From assembly GCA_000009845.1 (NCBI GenBank), contig AP006628.2, positions 654,590 through 718,589 of the forward strand: a stretch of 64,000 nucleotides of DNA, read 5' to 3'. Shown here piece by piece: positions 18,937 to 29,442 of this stretch (its first letter is position 1; every line of letters starts with the position of its first letter). Origin of the DNA: Onion yellows phytoplasma OY-M (GTDB lineage: Bacteria > Bacillota_I > Bacilli_A > Acholeplasmatales > Acholeplasmataceae). The notes under the pieces are model-generated. The model worked only from the letters and a program-made list of their open reading frames with translations. It ran no database searches and was not told the origin of the DNA. The position numbers and the translations under genes were made by a program.

Positions 18937-21368
18937 AAATATTTTAAAAAACCATTTTTCGCAACCCCTTTCCCAAAATATTTCTGCCTTAACTAACAAT
19001 TATATTACCGAAGTGCAAAATTTTTTCCCCCTATCCAAAAACACTAATTTAGTGGTGGGGCAAATTCTTAACTTTCAAAAAATTCAAGGTTCCCAAAAAT
19101 TAAATTTAGTAGAAGTTAACACTGGAACAAAAGTAGTCAAAATTGTTTGTGGAGCTTCTAATTTACAAAATGGCAAAAAAGTTATTGTAGCTTCAGAAGG
19201 TTCTTTTTTGGAAGGCATCAACGCCACCCTTAAAAACAAAAAAATTTATGGAGTTTTTTCAGAAGGAATGCTTTGTGCTTTGGAAGAATTGGGAATTAGT
19301 ACCAAATTTTTAACTCCCCAAGAACAAGAAGGAATTTATCTTTTTGATGACCCCAACGACCAAATTGCTTTGGGAAGTAATGCTTTAATTCCTTTAGGAC
19401 TTGATTGTTTTATCTTAGAATTAGGGCTTACACCCAATCGTGGGTGACCTTTTATCTCACCTAGGTTTTGCCAAAGATCTCAAAGCAGTTTTGTCTTCTC
19501 AAAGTTCCAATAACAATCAAGAAACAAAATCAACCAACTACAAAACAAAAAACAGCGAAGACCAAACAAACCCCGATTTTTTTGCAAACTTGCCTCAATC
19601 TCCTTTAAAAGTCCAAATTGAAAACGACAGTTGTTATGAATACAACGCTTGTATCTTGGAAAACATCAAAATCAAACCTTCTCCTTTATGGTTGCGAAAC
19701 GCCCTCTTACAATCAGGCATCAACCCAATCAACAATGTTGTTGACATCACTAATTTAATTTTAATCGAATACGGTATTCCCCTACACGCTTTTGATTCTG
19801 AAAACATCAAACAAATCAAAGTTAGAAAAGCCTTACCACAAGAAAATATTACAACTCTTAACCAAAATGATTTTGTTTTAGATGAAAATGATTTAGTTAT
19901 TACAGATGGCAAAAAAGCCATTGCTCTAGCTGGTATTGTAGGACTTTTAGAAAGCAGCATTAAACCTACAACTACTAAAATTATTCTTGAAGCTGCTTAT
20001 TTTTCGCCCCAAACTATTGCCCAAACTTGTCAAAAACTCAAAACCAAAACTGAAAGTTCCCTACGTTTTGAAAGAGGCATTGACCAAAGTCTTATTCCTT
20101 TAGCTTTTCAAAAAGCATGCCAACTTTTAGTCACTTTAGCAGATGGCAAAATTACTTACCAACCTGTAATTACAAAACAAAAAAACCGTACCAATCCTAC
20201 TATTTCTTTGAATCTTGATTTTGTTACAAGAAAAATTGGCGTTTCTTTGTGCCCTACTCAAATCAAAAATTGGTTATTAAACCTAGATTATCAGATACAT
20301 ACATCCAAACATTTAGGACCACAGAACAAAAACGAACAATTAAACCTCCAAGCTCCTTTACGTCGTTATGATGTCAAAATTAAAGAAGATGTCATTTCTG
20401 ATTTAACTAGACTTTATGGTTGCCATAAATTACCTCCCCAAACAATTCAAATCCCTACTCAAGGAAAATTAACCTTAAAACAAAAAAATATTAGAGAATT
20501 GCGCAAACTCTTAGTTAATTTAGGATTTTATGAAACTATTACTTACAGTTTAATTAGCTCTGAGATGTTTGAAGCTTTTACTCCTCAAAAACCCTTTATC
20601 AAAATAATGAATCCTTTGTCACAAGACAAAATGATTTTAAGACAAAGTTTGCTAAGTAGTTTAGTAGAAGTTTTAAGCTATCAGCACAAACGACAAACTT
20701 TTGATACTGCTTTTTTTGAAATTGGAAAAACTTATTTTCCCAACCAAGAAACATTAAGTCTTGCTTTTGCTTTGAATGGTCATTTCTTAAATTCCTTGTG
20801 GCACAAACAAGATGTTTCAAGTTCTTTTTTTGTTACCAAAGGCATCCTTGAAAAAATTAGTGCTTTTCTAGGCATTACCCTTACTTATCAAAAAACACAA
20901 CAACATAGTAATTTTCATCCAGGAATGCAAGCCAATTTGTTATTTAACAATCAAATAATAGGAGTTATCGGAAAAACACATCCCCAACTTAATACCAAAT
21001 ACCACTTAAAAGAAAGTTTTCTTTGTGAACTTTTTTTAACGGATGAAATTCTTAACACTACAAAAACGTTTACCTTCCAACCAATTCCTAAATTTCCTAC
21101 TGTTATTCGTGATTTAGCCTTTTTAGTAGATACCAAATATTCCTTTTATCAAATCGAACAAACCATTAAACAAACTACCCCTTTTGATTTAATCAAATGT
21201 GAATTATTTGATGTTTATCAAATACCTAAAACCAAAGAAAAACATTCTCTTGCCCTTAGACTTTTTTTCCATAACTTAGATAAAAACTTAGAAAAACAAG
21301 ATGTAGAACATTGTATGGAAAAAATTACTTCTAATTTGATTAAACACTTTCATATTGAAATTAGATAA
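18923..21368 (+). CDS. pheT: Phenylalanyl-tRNA synthetase beta chain, frame broken by one extra base
   Basis: Beta subunit. The ATG at 18923 (MKIIENILKN) follows AAGGAACACC and overlaps the end of pheS. An EMAP-like tRNA-binding domain spans about residues 40-150, then comes the B3/B4 editing region. The first frame stops at the TGA in CCC AAT CGT GGG TGA (19438-19447). Removing one G gives LTPNRGDLLSHLGFAKDL, the conserved PheT motif, and the frame then runs to 21368. The joined protein is 814 residues, close to the usual 790-810, ending with the ferredoxin-fold anticodon-binding domain (about 720-814). PheT is essential, so sequencing error or recoding is more likely than gene loss. Confidence 0.9.
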
Positions 21369-21556
21369 AAATAGATAAAAAAAATATTGCTTTTTAAGTG
21401 TATATGCAAATATAATAATTGTGGTAAAATAAGTAAAATAATAGGGTAGTTAAATTAGTTTTTTTACCCTTTTTATCTTTTTGCCTTTTTACATTTGTAT
21501 AATTATAAATTTTTTTAATCAATAAAACAACAAAAAAACTAAAGGAGTCTTTAAAA

Positions 21557-23185
21557 ATGTTTAATGTCAACCATTTAAGCAAAAATTACGTTACTAAACG
21601 CGGTAATATGACGATGGCCTTACAAGACGTTTCTTTAAAATTACCTGATAAAGGTATGGTTTTTATCTTAGGTAAATCAGGTTCTGGTAAATCTACTTTA
21701 TTAAATGTTTTAACAGGCATTGATGTTGCAAACGGCGGCGTAGTTGAAGTATGCAAAGTTCCTATTACAACTTTTAATCAAAAATATTTAGATAATTATC
21801 GTAATGGAATGATTGGTTTTATTTTCCAAGAATTCAACTTAATAGAAGATATGAATGTATTTGAAAATATTGTCTTAGCATTACAATTACAAAATAAAAA
21901 ACCAGATGTTGCCTTAATTAATGATTTAATGAATCAAGTAGGATTGGATGTTTCATTCCTAAATAGAAGAGTTAATGAACTTTCAGGAGGACAAAAACAA
22001 CGTGTTGCTATTGTTCGTGCTTTGGTGAAAAATCCTAAAATGGTCTTTGCTGATGAGCCTACAGGAAATCTAGATTCAGAAACAGGAACCCAAGTTTTTG
22101 ATTTACTTCAAAATTTAAGTAAAGAAAAATTAGTAGTTATTGTATCTCATGATAGCGAAAGTGCTTATAAATATGCTGATCGTATTTTAGAATGTAAAGA
22201 TGGTAAAGTCATATCAGATATGACAAGAAAAAAAGACACTACTAAAAAAAGCAAAGACAAAAAACAAGTATTTAAAGAAGGTCAAGTTCTTACAGCTGAA
22301 ATGATTGCAAACTTAACTAACTTAACTAAAAATCCTGCTTTAGAAAACTTTGATAAAACTGATGAGACTAAAGTATTACAACAAGATACTGATTTTGTAT
22401 CTTTTCCTAGTTGTTTGCCTTTTTCGTTTGTTGCTAAGGCTGCTTTAAAGAGTTTTAAAAATAAAAAGTTTTTCTTGGCATTGACTGTTTTAGTAACTGC
22501 TATTGCAACTTTTATTTTTATGTTTTTTGCTTTTACATTTTTGAGTTATAAATGGTTCGGAATCTGTGATAAAATATATCAAATGTATGAATTATTTGAA
22601 GGATATAAAGGATATGTAGAATTATATTTGTTTGTTGGTGTTGTGCAAATAGCTGTTAAAATTATTCAAATTATAAGTAGCCCTATGTTCTGGGTTTGGA
22701 TTTTATCTGTTCCAGGTGCTATGATTATGCTTTATTTTTCTATGAGTGCCAAACTTCAAAATAAAAAAATGGGTATTCTAAGAGCTTTAGGTTCTAATGG
22801 TGTTAATGTTGGTAAAATCTTTTTAGTTGAAGCATTCTTTTTTGCTTTATTCCAAATGGTTTTAACTTTTGTATTATTATTAAGTATTTTACTTTGGTTT
22901 AAAGATGCATCTATATTATTTTCATCTTTCGATATGAAACCGTTGCCCAATTTTGAAAGTGAAAATGACATTATGGTTTTCGATAATTCTTTAGTAAATT
23001 CGAAAAATAAAGGCATTTTATTATGGTTTACATCACCATATTTAGCTTTCAATCCTTTTGTAAGAGTCCTTTTATTTAATTTATTATCATTTAGTTATGT
23101 CTTTTTAATGACTCTACTATTTATATCTTTCATTATTTATAAATGGTCTAACAAAAAACCAGTTGACATCATCAACAATAAATAA
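21557..23185 (+). CDS. ABC transporter, ATPase fused to an FtsX-like permease
   Basis: 542 residues. The N-terminal ATPase belongs to the MacB/LolD type, with Walker A GKSGSGKS (about 38-45), signature LSGGQKQR (about 142-149) and Walker B MVFADEP (about 162-168). After a Lys-rich linker come a membrane segment (about 300-325), a second (about 375-395) and two more near 415-445 and 510-530, resembling a shortened FtsX/MacB permease. Such fusions work in peptide, lipoprotein or antibiotic export, and the substrate here is unknown. AAAGGAG lies before the ATG. The gene is flanked by its own spacer and a strong terminator, so it is a single-gene unit. Confidence 0.85.
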   Translation: MFNVNHLSKNYVTKRGNMTMALQDVSLKLPDKGMVFILGKSGSGKSTLLNVLTGIDVANGGVVEVCKVPITTFNQKYLDNYRNGMIGFIFQEFNLIEDMNVFENIVLALQLQNKKPDVALINDLMNQVGLDVSFLNRRVNELSGGQKQRVAIVRALVKNPKMVFADEPTGNLDSETGTQVFDLLQNLSKEKLVVIVSHDSESAYKYADRILECKDGKVISDMTRKKDTTKKSKDKKQVFKEGQVLTAEMIANLTNLTKNPALENFDKTDETKVLQQDTDFVSFPSCLPFSFVAKAALKSFKNKKFFLALTVLVTAIATFIFMFFAFTFLSYKWFGICDKIYQMYELFEGYKGYVELYLFVGVVQIAVKIIQIISSPMFWVWILSVPGAMIMLYFSMSAKLQNKKMGILRALGSNGVNVGKIFLVEAFFFALFQMVLTFVLLLSILLWFKDASILFSSFDMKPLPNFESENDIMVFDNSLVNSKNKGILLWFTSPYLAFNPFVRVLLFNLLSFSYVFLMTLLFISFIIYKWSNKKPVDIINNK

Positions 23186-23196
23186 ATATTAATTGA

Positions 23197-23228
23197 AATA
23201 CCATATATTATAATATATGGTATTTTTT
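23197..23228 (+). terminator. Terminator after the ABC transporter
   Basis: A perfect 28-base palindrome (AATACCATATATTA and its complement) followed directly by T residues, 12 bases past the gene's stop. Confidence 0.85.
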
Positions 23229-23408
23229 TATCTCTTAAACTTGCAATTTTCATTATTTTGTTTCATCATTTGTCTTAATTTCAAGTACAATTTAAGTGTA
23301 GATGTATATTATCAAATAACACTAAATTAATTATATTTAGTAACACAATAAAGGTATAATACATTTAATCAAAAACAAACTAATATAAATAAAATAAGGA
23401 GTATTACA

Positions 23409-24500
23409 ATGTTAACGAATGTGTACGACCCCCTAAAAGGTAAACAATTCCAAATACTTGACGAAAATGGCAACCTTGTTCAACCTGAATTAGAACCAAA
23501 ATTATCTAAAGATGTTTTATTAAAAATGTATAAAACAATGGTTTTAGGTAGACAAGCTGATTTAGCAGCCTTAAAATATCAACGCCAGGGACGTATGGGA
23601 AACTATTTACTTAACTCAGGGCAAGAAGCATCTCAAGTAGGTGTCGCTGCTGCCTTAGAACCCCAAGATTGGGTATCACCTTATTATCGTGATGCAGGAA
23701 TTTTTCTTTACCGTGGAGTTTCTTTAGAACAATTTTATCTTTACTGGTATGGCAATGAAAAAGGCTCTCAACTAGACCCTAAGTTGCGTATTTTACCAGC
23801 TAACATTATTATTGGCTCTAGTGTTAATTTAGGAGCAGGACTTGCCTTAGCAAGCAAAATGCAAAATAAAAAAGAAGTAACTATTGCAACTATTGGAGAC
23901 GGAGGAACTGCACACGAAGAGTTTAATGCAGGTCTTAACTATGCTGCTGTTTTTGGAGTACCATTAGTAGTATTTATTCAAAATAACCAGTATTCTATTT
24001 CTAATCCTCGTAACAAAGTATCCAAAGCTAAAACTTTAGCTCAAAAATGTTATGCTTGTGGAATTCCTGGCATGCAAGTAGACGGCAACGACATTTTAGC
24101 TGTTTATGTAGCAGCCCAAGAAGCCTTTAACGAAGCGCGCAAAGGAAACGGACCTACTTTAATTGAAAATGTTTCTTATCGTCTAGAAGCACACTCCACT
24201 AATGATAATGCTTCTGTTTACCGTAGCAAAGAAGAAGAATTAGAGTGGCGCAAAAAAGACCCAATTGTACGTTTTCAAAAATACTTGATGAATAAAGGTT
24301 ATCTAACTCAAAAACAAGTAGAACAATTTGAAAAAGAAGCCCAAGAAGAAGTTGTTTTAGCACACCAAAAAGTAGAACAAACAGGCAACAACATCGATAT
24401 TAAAGATATTTTTGCATACACTTATGAAAAAATGACTCCTCAATTAGAAGAACAATACGAAGAATGCAAAGCTTTTTTCAACACAAAGGAAGGTAAATAA
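23409..24500 (+). CDS. pdhA: Pyruvate dehydrogenase E1 alpha
   Basis: Alpha subunit of the thiamine-diphosphate enzyme that decarboxylates pyruvate, first step of the complex that makes acetyl-CoA. At 363 residues it is the normal length. The ThDP-binding motif begins IGDGGTAHEEFNAGLNYAA (about 161-179) and closes with NNQYSIS. The start has AAGGAG six bases upstream, and a TATAAT box lies near 23365. It opens the pdhA-pdhB-aceF-lpd cluster, with pdhB only two bases downstream. Confidence 0.96.
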   Translation: MLTNVYDPLKGKQFQILDENGNLVQPELEPKLSKDVLLKMYKTMVLGRQADLAALKYQRQGRMGNYLLNSGQEASQVGVAAALEPQDWVSPYYRDAGIFLYRGVSLEQFYLYWYGNEKGSQLDPKLRILPANIIIGSSVNLGAGLALASKMQNKKEVTIATIGDGGTAHEEFNAGLNYAAVFGVPLVVFIQNNQYSISNPRNKVSKAKTLAQKCYACGIPGMQVDGNDILAVYVAAQEAFNEARKGNGPTLIENVSYRLEAHSTNDNASVYRSKEEELEWRKKDPIVRFQKYLMNKGYLTQKQVEQFEKEAQEEVVLAHQKVEQTGNNIDIKDIFAYTYEKMTPQLEEQYEECKAFFNTKEGK

Positions 24501-24502
24501 TA

Positions 24503-25477
24503 ATGGCTTCAATGACATTACTAGATGCAATTAATCAAACTTTAGATAGCAAGTTAGCAAAAGATCCTCGAGTAGTTCTTTTTGGACAAGATGTAGGAAA
24601 ATTAGGCGGCGTTTTCCGCGTAACTAAAGGCCTACAAGACAAACACGGAGAAACTCGCGTTTTTAATGCCCCTATTGCTGAATCTTCTATTATCGGAAGT
24701 GCTATCGGACTTGCAATTAACGGCATGCGACCAGTTGCAGAAATCCAATTTGATGGTTTTATTTTTGTAGGACTAGAAGACCTATTTGCCCACGCAGCCC
24801 GTTTGCGTAACCGTAGTCGTGGTAATTACACAGTACCTATGGTAGTAAGAGTCCCAGTTGGTGGAGGGGTAAAATCCTTAGAACATCACTCCGAATCATT
24901 AGAAGTAATTTTAGGCTCTGTTCCTGGTCTTAAAGTGGTTATTCCATCTAATCCTTACGACGCTAAAGGTTTATTAATGGCTGCTATTAACGACCCTGAT
25001 CCAGTAGTCTACATGGAACCTAAAAGAATTTATCGTGGTTTCCGTCAAGAAGTTCCCGAAACAGATTACGAAGTCCAAATCGGTAAAGCCAAAGTCGTTC
25101 AAGAAGGCACAGACATTACAGTTGTAGCTTGGGGAGCAATGGTACCAGAAACACTATTAGCCCTTAAACAACTTGATCCTAATGTTTCCGTAGAACTAAT
25201 TGATTTAAGAACTATTAATCCTATTGACAGAGAAACTGTAATTACATCTGTTAAAAAAACTGGACGCTTTTTAGTAGTTCATGAAGCATGTAAAACTTAC
25301 GGACCTGCAGGAGAATTAATGGCTTTAGTTAACGAACAAGCTTTCTTATACCTAGATGCAGCTCCTGCCAGAGTTACTGGAAATGATATCACAATGCCTT
25401 TAGCCAAAGCAGAACATTATCAGTTTTTAAGCCCTGAAAAAATAGCTGATGCTATTAAAAAAGTGGTTTGCGAATAA
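24503..25477 (+). CDS. pdhB: Pyruvate dehydrogenase E1 beta
   Basis: Beta subunit of E1, 324 residues as usual for the family. It starts MASMTLLDAINQTL with GGAAGG upstream. Visible family segments are VLFGQDVGKLGGVFRVTKGL (about 25-44), FNAPIAESSIIGSAIGLAI (about 54-72), and the E1-beta region EIQFDGFIFVGLEDLFAHAARLR in several consecutive parts. It pairs with PdhA, two bases upstream. A 251-base spacer separates it from aceF, unusual inside this otherwise compact operon. Confidence 0.96.
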   Translation: MASMTLLDAINQTLDSKLAKDPRVVLFGQDVGKLGGVFRVTKGLQDKHGETRVFNAPIAESSIIGSAIGLAINGMRPVAEIQFDGFIFVGLEDLFAHAARLRNRSRGNYTVPMVVRVPVGGGVKSLEHHSESLEVILGSVPGLKVVIPSNPYDAKGLLMAAINDPDPVVYMEPKRIYRGFRQEVPETDYEVQIGKAKVVQEGTDITVVAWGAMVPETLLALKQLDPNVSVELIDLRTINPIDRETVITSVKKTGRFLVVHEACKTYGPAGELMALVNEQAFLYLDAAPARVTGNDITMPLAKAEHYQFLSPEKIADAIKKVVCE

Positions 25478-25728
25478 GATAACAAAAAGATATAAGGATA
25501 TAAAAATATAAAGGCAAAACAACCCTTTTCTTTTGTCCCGAAAAACAACACATTAAAACTACTTCCAAATCAAATTAAAAACTCAAAATATCTAAATAAA
25601 ACTAAAAACCACAATCATAACCATAACCACCAACCAAAACACATACCAAAATAAAAATTAAAAACTAAAAAAGCAAACAACAAAACCCCAACCAAACTAA
25701 ACTGCATTATAATCAAGGAGATAAAAAT
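25478..25728. other. pdhB-aceF spacer containing a 132-base stretch without any G
   Basis: From 25541 to 25672 the plus strand has no G at all and is mostly A and C, so the transcript would be almost unstructured. It ends with AAGGAG just before the aceF start. No gene, hairpin or promoter is evident. Shorter stretches of the same kind precede other plus-strand genes (for example 49093-49152 and 53449-53520). Confidence 0.6.
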
Positions 25729-26985
25729 ATGTTTGAATTTAAATTTGCTGATGTCGGCGAAGGCATTCATGAAGGTACAATTACAAGATGGTTTTTTAAA
25801 GTGGGCGACCAAGTAAAAGAAGGTGATGTTTTAGTTAAAGTTGAAACTGACAAATTAGACGTTGAACTAACTTCTCCTGTAGCAGGAAAAATCTTAAAAA
25901 GAGACCTTAATGAAGGTGAAGTTATTTGCGTAGGAGATACTATCGTTTTAATCCAAGAACCAGGTGACACTGATGCAGATGTTAAAAAGTTTTCTTCTCA
26001 AAACCCTAATGAAACTGCTGCTACAGAAAAAAACGACACCCAACAAGCACAAACATCCGCACAAACCTCTTTACCACCTCAAAAAGTACTTGCTACTCCA
26101 TTAGTAAAAAGTCTAGCCAAAGAACTAGGACTTGACCTTTCAACCATTAAAGGAACAGGTGTAAATGGAAAAATCTTAAAAGTAGATGTACAAAACGCAA
26201 CTAACCCTTTACAAACTCAACCACAACCAACAACCCCTTTTGTCCAAGAAGAACAAATACCAACCCCAACTTTTGCCACATCTAGCCAAGAAACAGAAGT
26301 AGTAAAAATTTCTCGCCTCAGAAAAGCCATCGCCCAAAAAATGGTTCTTTCCAAAGGCAAAATCCCAGAAACTACTCTAATGGACGAAGTAAACATTACT
26401 GCTTTAGTAACACTACGCAAACAAGCCAAAGATCAAGCACAATCCCAAGGAATCAAATTAACTTTTATGGCTTTTATCATGAAAGCAGTAGCGATTGCCT
26501 TACAAGAATTCCCATTATTTAACGCTAGTTATGATGACGTTAAAGAAGAAGTTACTTACAAAAAATTCATTAATTTAGGAGTAGCAGTTGATACCAAAGA
26601 CGGTCTAATCGTTCCTAACATCAAAGATGCTAACAAATTAACTCTTTTAGAAATGGCACAACAATTACAACAAGTAGCCAAAGCCACTACCGAAAGAAAA
26701 GTAGAATTAAATCAACTTCAAAACGGAACTTTTACTATCACTAATTTTGGTTCTATCGATATTACTTACGGCACTCCAGTTATCAATTACCCTGAATTAG
26801 CTATTTTAGGGGTAGGAAAAATCACCAAAAAACCTGTAGTTGAAAACAGTCAAATTGTAATTGCAGACATGCTTCCTCTTTCCTTAGCAATTGACCACCG
26901 TATTATTGATGGTGCTGATGGCGGTAGATTTTTAAAACGCGTTAAAGAATTGCTAAATACTCCTACTTTATTGCTTTTATCCTAA
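25729..26985 (+). CDS. aceF: Dihydrolipoamide acetyltransferase (E2 of pyruvate dehydrogenase)
   Basis: Core of the complex; transfers acetyl groups to CoA. 418 residues. One lipoyl domain (about 1-80) carries the lipoylated Lys in ETDKLDVEL. A Gln/Pro/Thr-rich linker follows, then the E1/E3-binding domain (about 121-157, with GLDLSTIKGTGVNGKILKVD-type residues), a second linker, and the catalytic domain ending with DHRIIDGADGG (about 390-400). AAGGAG lies before the ATG. It is separated from pdhB by a G-free spacer and followed after 21 bases by lpd. Confidence 0.95.
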   Translation: MFEFKFADVGEGIHEGTITRWFFKVGDQVKEGDVLVKVETDKLDVELTSPVAGKILKRDLNEGEVICVGDTIVLIQEPGDTDADVKKFSSQNPNETAATEKNDTQQAQTSAQTSLPPQKVLATPLVKSLAKELGLDLSTIKGTGVNGKILKVDVQNATNPLQTQPQPTTPFVQEEQIPTPTFATSSQETEVVKISRLRKAIAQKMVLSKGKIPETTLMDEVNITALVTLRKQAKDQAQSQGIKLTFMAFIMKAVAIALQEFPLFNASYDDVKEEVTYKKFINLGVAVDTKDGLIVPNIKDANKLTLLEMAQQLQQVAKATTERKVELNQLQNGTFTITNFGSIDITYGTPVINYPELAILGVGKITKKPVVENSQIVIADMLPLSLAIDHRIIDGADGGRFLKRVKELLNTPTLLLLS

Positions 26986-27006
26986 CAGAAAGACCAAGGG
27001 CAAATT

Positions 27007-28380
27007 ATGAAAAATTATGATGTTTTAGTGATTGGTGGAGGTCCTGGTGGATACGTTGCTGCCATTAAAGCTGCTCAAATGGGTGCTAAAGTTGCTTTAG
27101 TAGAAAAACATAAATTAGGTGGTATTTGTCTTAATTATGGCTGTATTCCTACCAAAGCTTATTTAAAAAGTGCCAAAATGTATAAAGATATCAAACGTTG
27201 TGCTGATTTTGGAATTAAAGTACAAAACGGAGTTTCTTTTGATTGGTCCTCCATTTTATCACGCAAAAATAAAATTGTTGCTCAACTTACTACAGGCATA
27301 TCTTTTCTCCTGAAAAAAAATAAAATTGATTTTTACCATGGTTTTGCAAGTGTTCTTTCTCCTTGCGAAGTCCAAGTAGACACTAACTTATTGCACACCC
27401 AAAAATTAATTATTGCAACAGGAAGTACCGCTTTTGTTACTCCTATTCCAGGCGCCCAAGAAGCTTATCAAAAAGGCATTCTTAAAACTAGTAAAGAATT
27501 ACTACAACTAGAAAGCTATCCTTCCAAAGTTACTATTGTAGGAGGCGGTGTTATTGGAGTAGAATTTGCAACTATTTTTAATTCTTTTGGTAGCGAAGTG
27601 ACTATTTTAGAAAGACAAGACAATATTCTAAATGGTATGGATAGGGACGTTGTTGTTGCATACACTAAAAAACTTCAAGCAGACGGCATCCAAATTTTGA
27701 CTCAAGTAGAAGTAACTAAAATTAATGACAATCAAACTACCTACACTCAAAAAGGCAATGCCAAAACAATTACTTCGGATGTTATTTTAATGGCTGTAGG
27801 CACCAAAGCCAATCTTGCAGGCTTAGAAAAATTAAATTTAGCCCTCAACCGCAATAGCGTCCAAACTGATAATTTTTGTCAAACTTCAATTCCTGGAGTA
27901 TATGCTATTGGTGATGTAAACGGCAAACACATGTTAGCTCACGTGGCAAGTCATGAAGGTATTGTAGCTGTGACTCACGCTTTAGAACAAAAAGCACAAC
28001 CCATTAATTATGACCGTGTTCCTGCTTGTATTTATGGTTTTCCTGAAATTGCTTCTATTGGCATGACCGAACAACAAGCCAAAGAAAAACAAATGGATTA
28101 TAAAGTTTCTAAAATATCTCTCGGAGCTGTTGGAAAATCTTTAGCTGATGGCGAAAAAGAAGGTTTTGCTAAATTAATTGTTTGCAAAAAACATTTAGAA
28201 ATTTTAGGAATGCATATTTATGCTTACAATGCTACTGAATTAATTAGCGAAATGGCTGTAGGAATGGAACTTGAAGGAACTGCTTACGAACTATCTCAAG
28301 CAATTCATCCTCATCCTACCTTATCAGAACTTACTTTTGAAGCTCTTTTAGGAGCCGTTGACAAACCAATTCATGCATAA
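27007..28380 (+). CDS. lpd: Dihydrolipoamide dehydrogenase (E3)
   Basis: Reoxidises the lipoyl group with FAD and NAD+. At 457 residues it has the canonical length without an added lipoyl domain. It starts with an FAD-binding GGGPGGYVAAIKAAQ (about 9-23). The redox-active disulfide is in GGICLNYGCIPTKA (about 38-51), the NAD-binding GGGVIGVEFA follows near 180, and the C-terminal interface HPHPTLSE holds the catalytic His. It is the last gene of the pyruvate dehydrogenase unit and is followed by a terminator. Confidence 0.96.
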   Translation: MKNYDVLVIGGGPGGYVAAIKAAQMGAKVALVEKHKLGGICLNYGCIPTKAYLKSAKMYKDIKRCADFGIKVQNGVSFDWSSILSRKNKIVAQLTTGISFLLKKNKIDFYHGFASVLSPCEVQVDTNLLHTQKLIIATGSTAFVTPIPGAQEAYQKGILKTSKELLQLESYPSKVTIVGGGVIGVEFATIFNSFGSEVTILERQDNILNGMDRDVVVAYTKKLQADGIQILTQVEVTKINDNQTTYTQKGNAKTITSDVILMAVGTKANLAGLEKLNLALNRNSVQTDNFCQTSIPGVYAIGDVNGKHMLAHVASHEGIVAVTHALEQKAQPINYDRVPACIYGFPEIASIGMTEQQAKEKQMDYKVSKISLGAVGKSLADGEKEGFAKLIVCKKHLEILGMHIYAYNATELISEMAVGMELEGTAYELSQAIHPHPTLSELTFEALLGAVDKPIHA

Positions 28381-28404
28381 TTATTATTTGATCTTTTAAC
28401 AAAA

Positions 28405-28429
28405 AAAGAACCTTTAATAGGTTCTTTTT
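28405..28429 (+). terminator. Terminator of the pyruvate dehydrogenase operon
   Basis: AAAGAACCT and AGGTTCTTT form a 9-bp stem with loop TTAAT and a short T-run, 25 bases after the lpd stop. Confidence 0.85.
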
Positions 28430-28570
28430 CCTTAAATGGGTGATGGAATTATGAAAACCCAAAAAAGAAAAAGAAAACGAAGCGAAATAAAACAACAAAA
28501 CTAAAATAAAGATAAAGCACAACATTAAATATTAAATCCTCAAATATTTTTGAATAAAAGGAGATGATAA

Positions 28571-29222
28571 ATGATTACTAAATATACCATTAGAAAAGTT
28601 TTATTTTTTATCTTATTGTTTGCAGATTTTACCATAGCTTTTCTCGAAAAAGCCAAAATATTTACAATCCCAGATAAATATTGGGCATTAAGTTTACCTT
28701 TTATTTATTTGTTGCCATTTTTGACTCTTTCTGGCATTCCTTTTTATATTGGTTTTAAATGATCCCAAGGTAAAGAATTTGTTTAATAAAGACCCTAACA
28801 AGGGAAAAACAATTCAAAATATTGATTTTGGTGAATCTATTAGGCCATATTTTAAAGCATGCATGTATGATGACAATATAAGTTTTAATTCTAAAGAGAA
28901 AAAAACTAAAATAGTTTGTTGCTCTTTTGTTTTAGTTGTTATACTAATGATTTTAGCACTATTTTTTAATGTGGAATTAAAAAAAGAAACATTGGCAAAA
29001 TTTTTATTTTATATTTCTTTAACTTATTTTATTTGTTTTTATATCTATTTTACTTTATATTCATATAGTGTTTTATGGTTTTTATATGTTAAATTTTTTA
29101 AATGATTAGGTTTTGCTTATTTTGAAAAAGATTTTATCAAAACTATCAAAAAACATAATTTATTTGCTATTAGTATTTTTTATTATGAAAACCAAAAAAA
29201 GAATAAGAAAAATAAAGATTAA
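28571..29222 (+). pseudogene. Decayed multi-span membrane protein gene, unknown
   Basis: ATG at 28571 has a strong AAAGGAGAT site. The first 63 codons encode two hydrophobic helices and stop at TGA (28760-28762). Coding character continues in another frame from about 28750 (NDPKVKNLFNKDPNKG), with two more helices, to TGA at 29103-29105. The same frame then runs on for 38 more codons (LGFAYFEKDF to NKD) before a TAA at 29222. So at least one frameshift and one nonsense codon interrupt a protein of about 215 residues. Two adjacent small genes are an alternative reading, but the second lacks a good start. Confidence 0.5.
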
Positions 29223-29442
29223 AAGCCCAACATTTATTAAATAAATTTTTGTTTTGCTTTCTTATGTATCTAATTATAATATTATTATTACTTTTAACCT
29301 TGCAAAATAATTTACCCTATGAAATTAACAAATCTAAAATCACTTCTTTAATCTTTTATATTTACCATTTTTTAAAACTTATAAATAACAACAAAATAAC
29401 CATTTTCTAACCCCTTAAAATCAAAAAAAGGAATACATTAAA

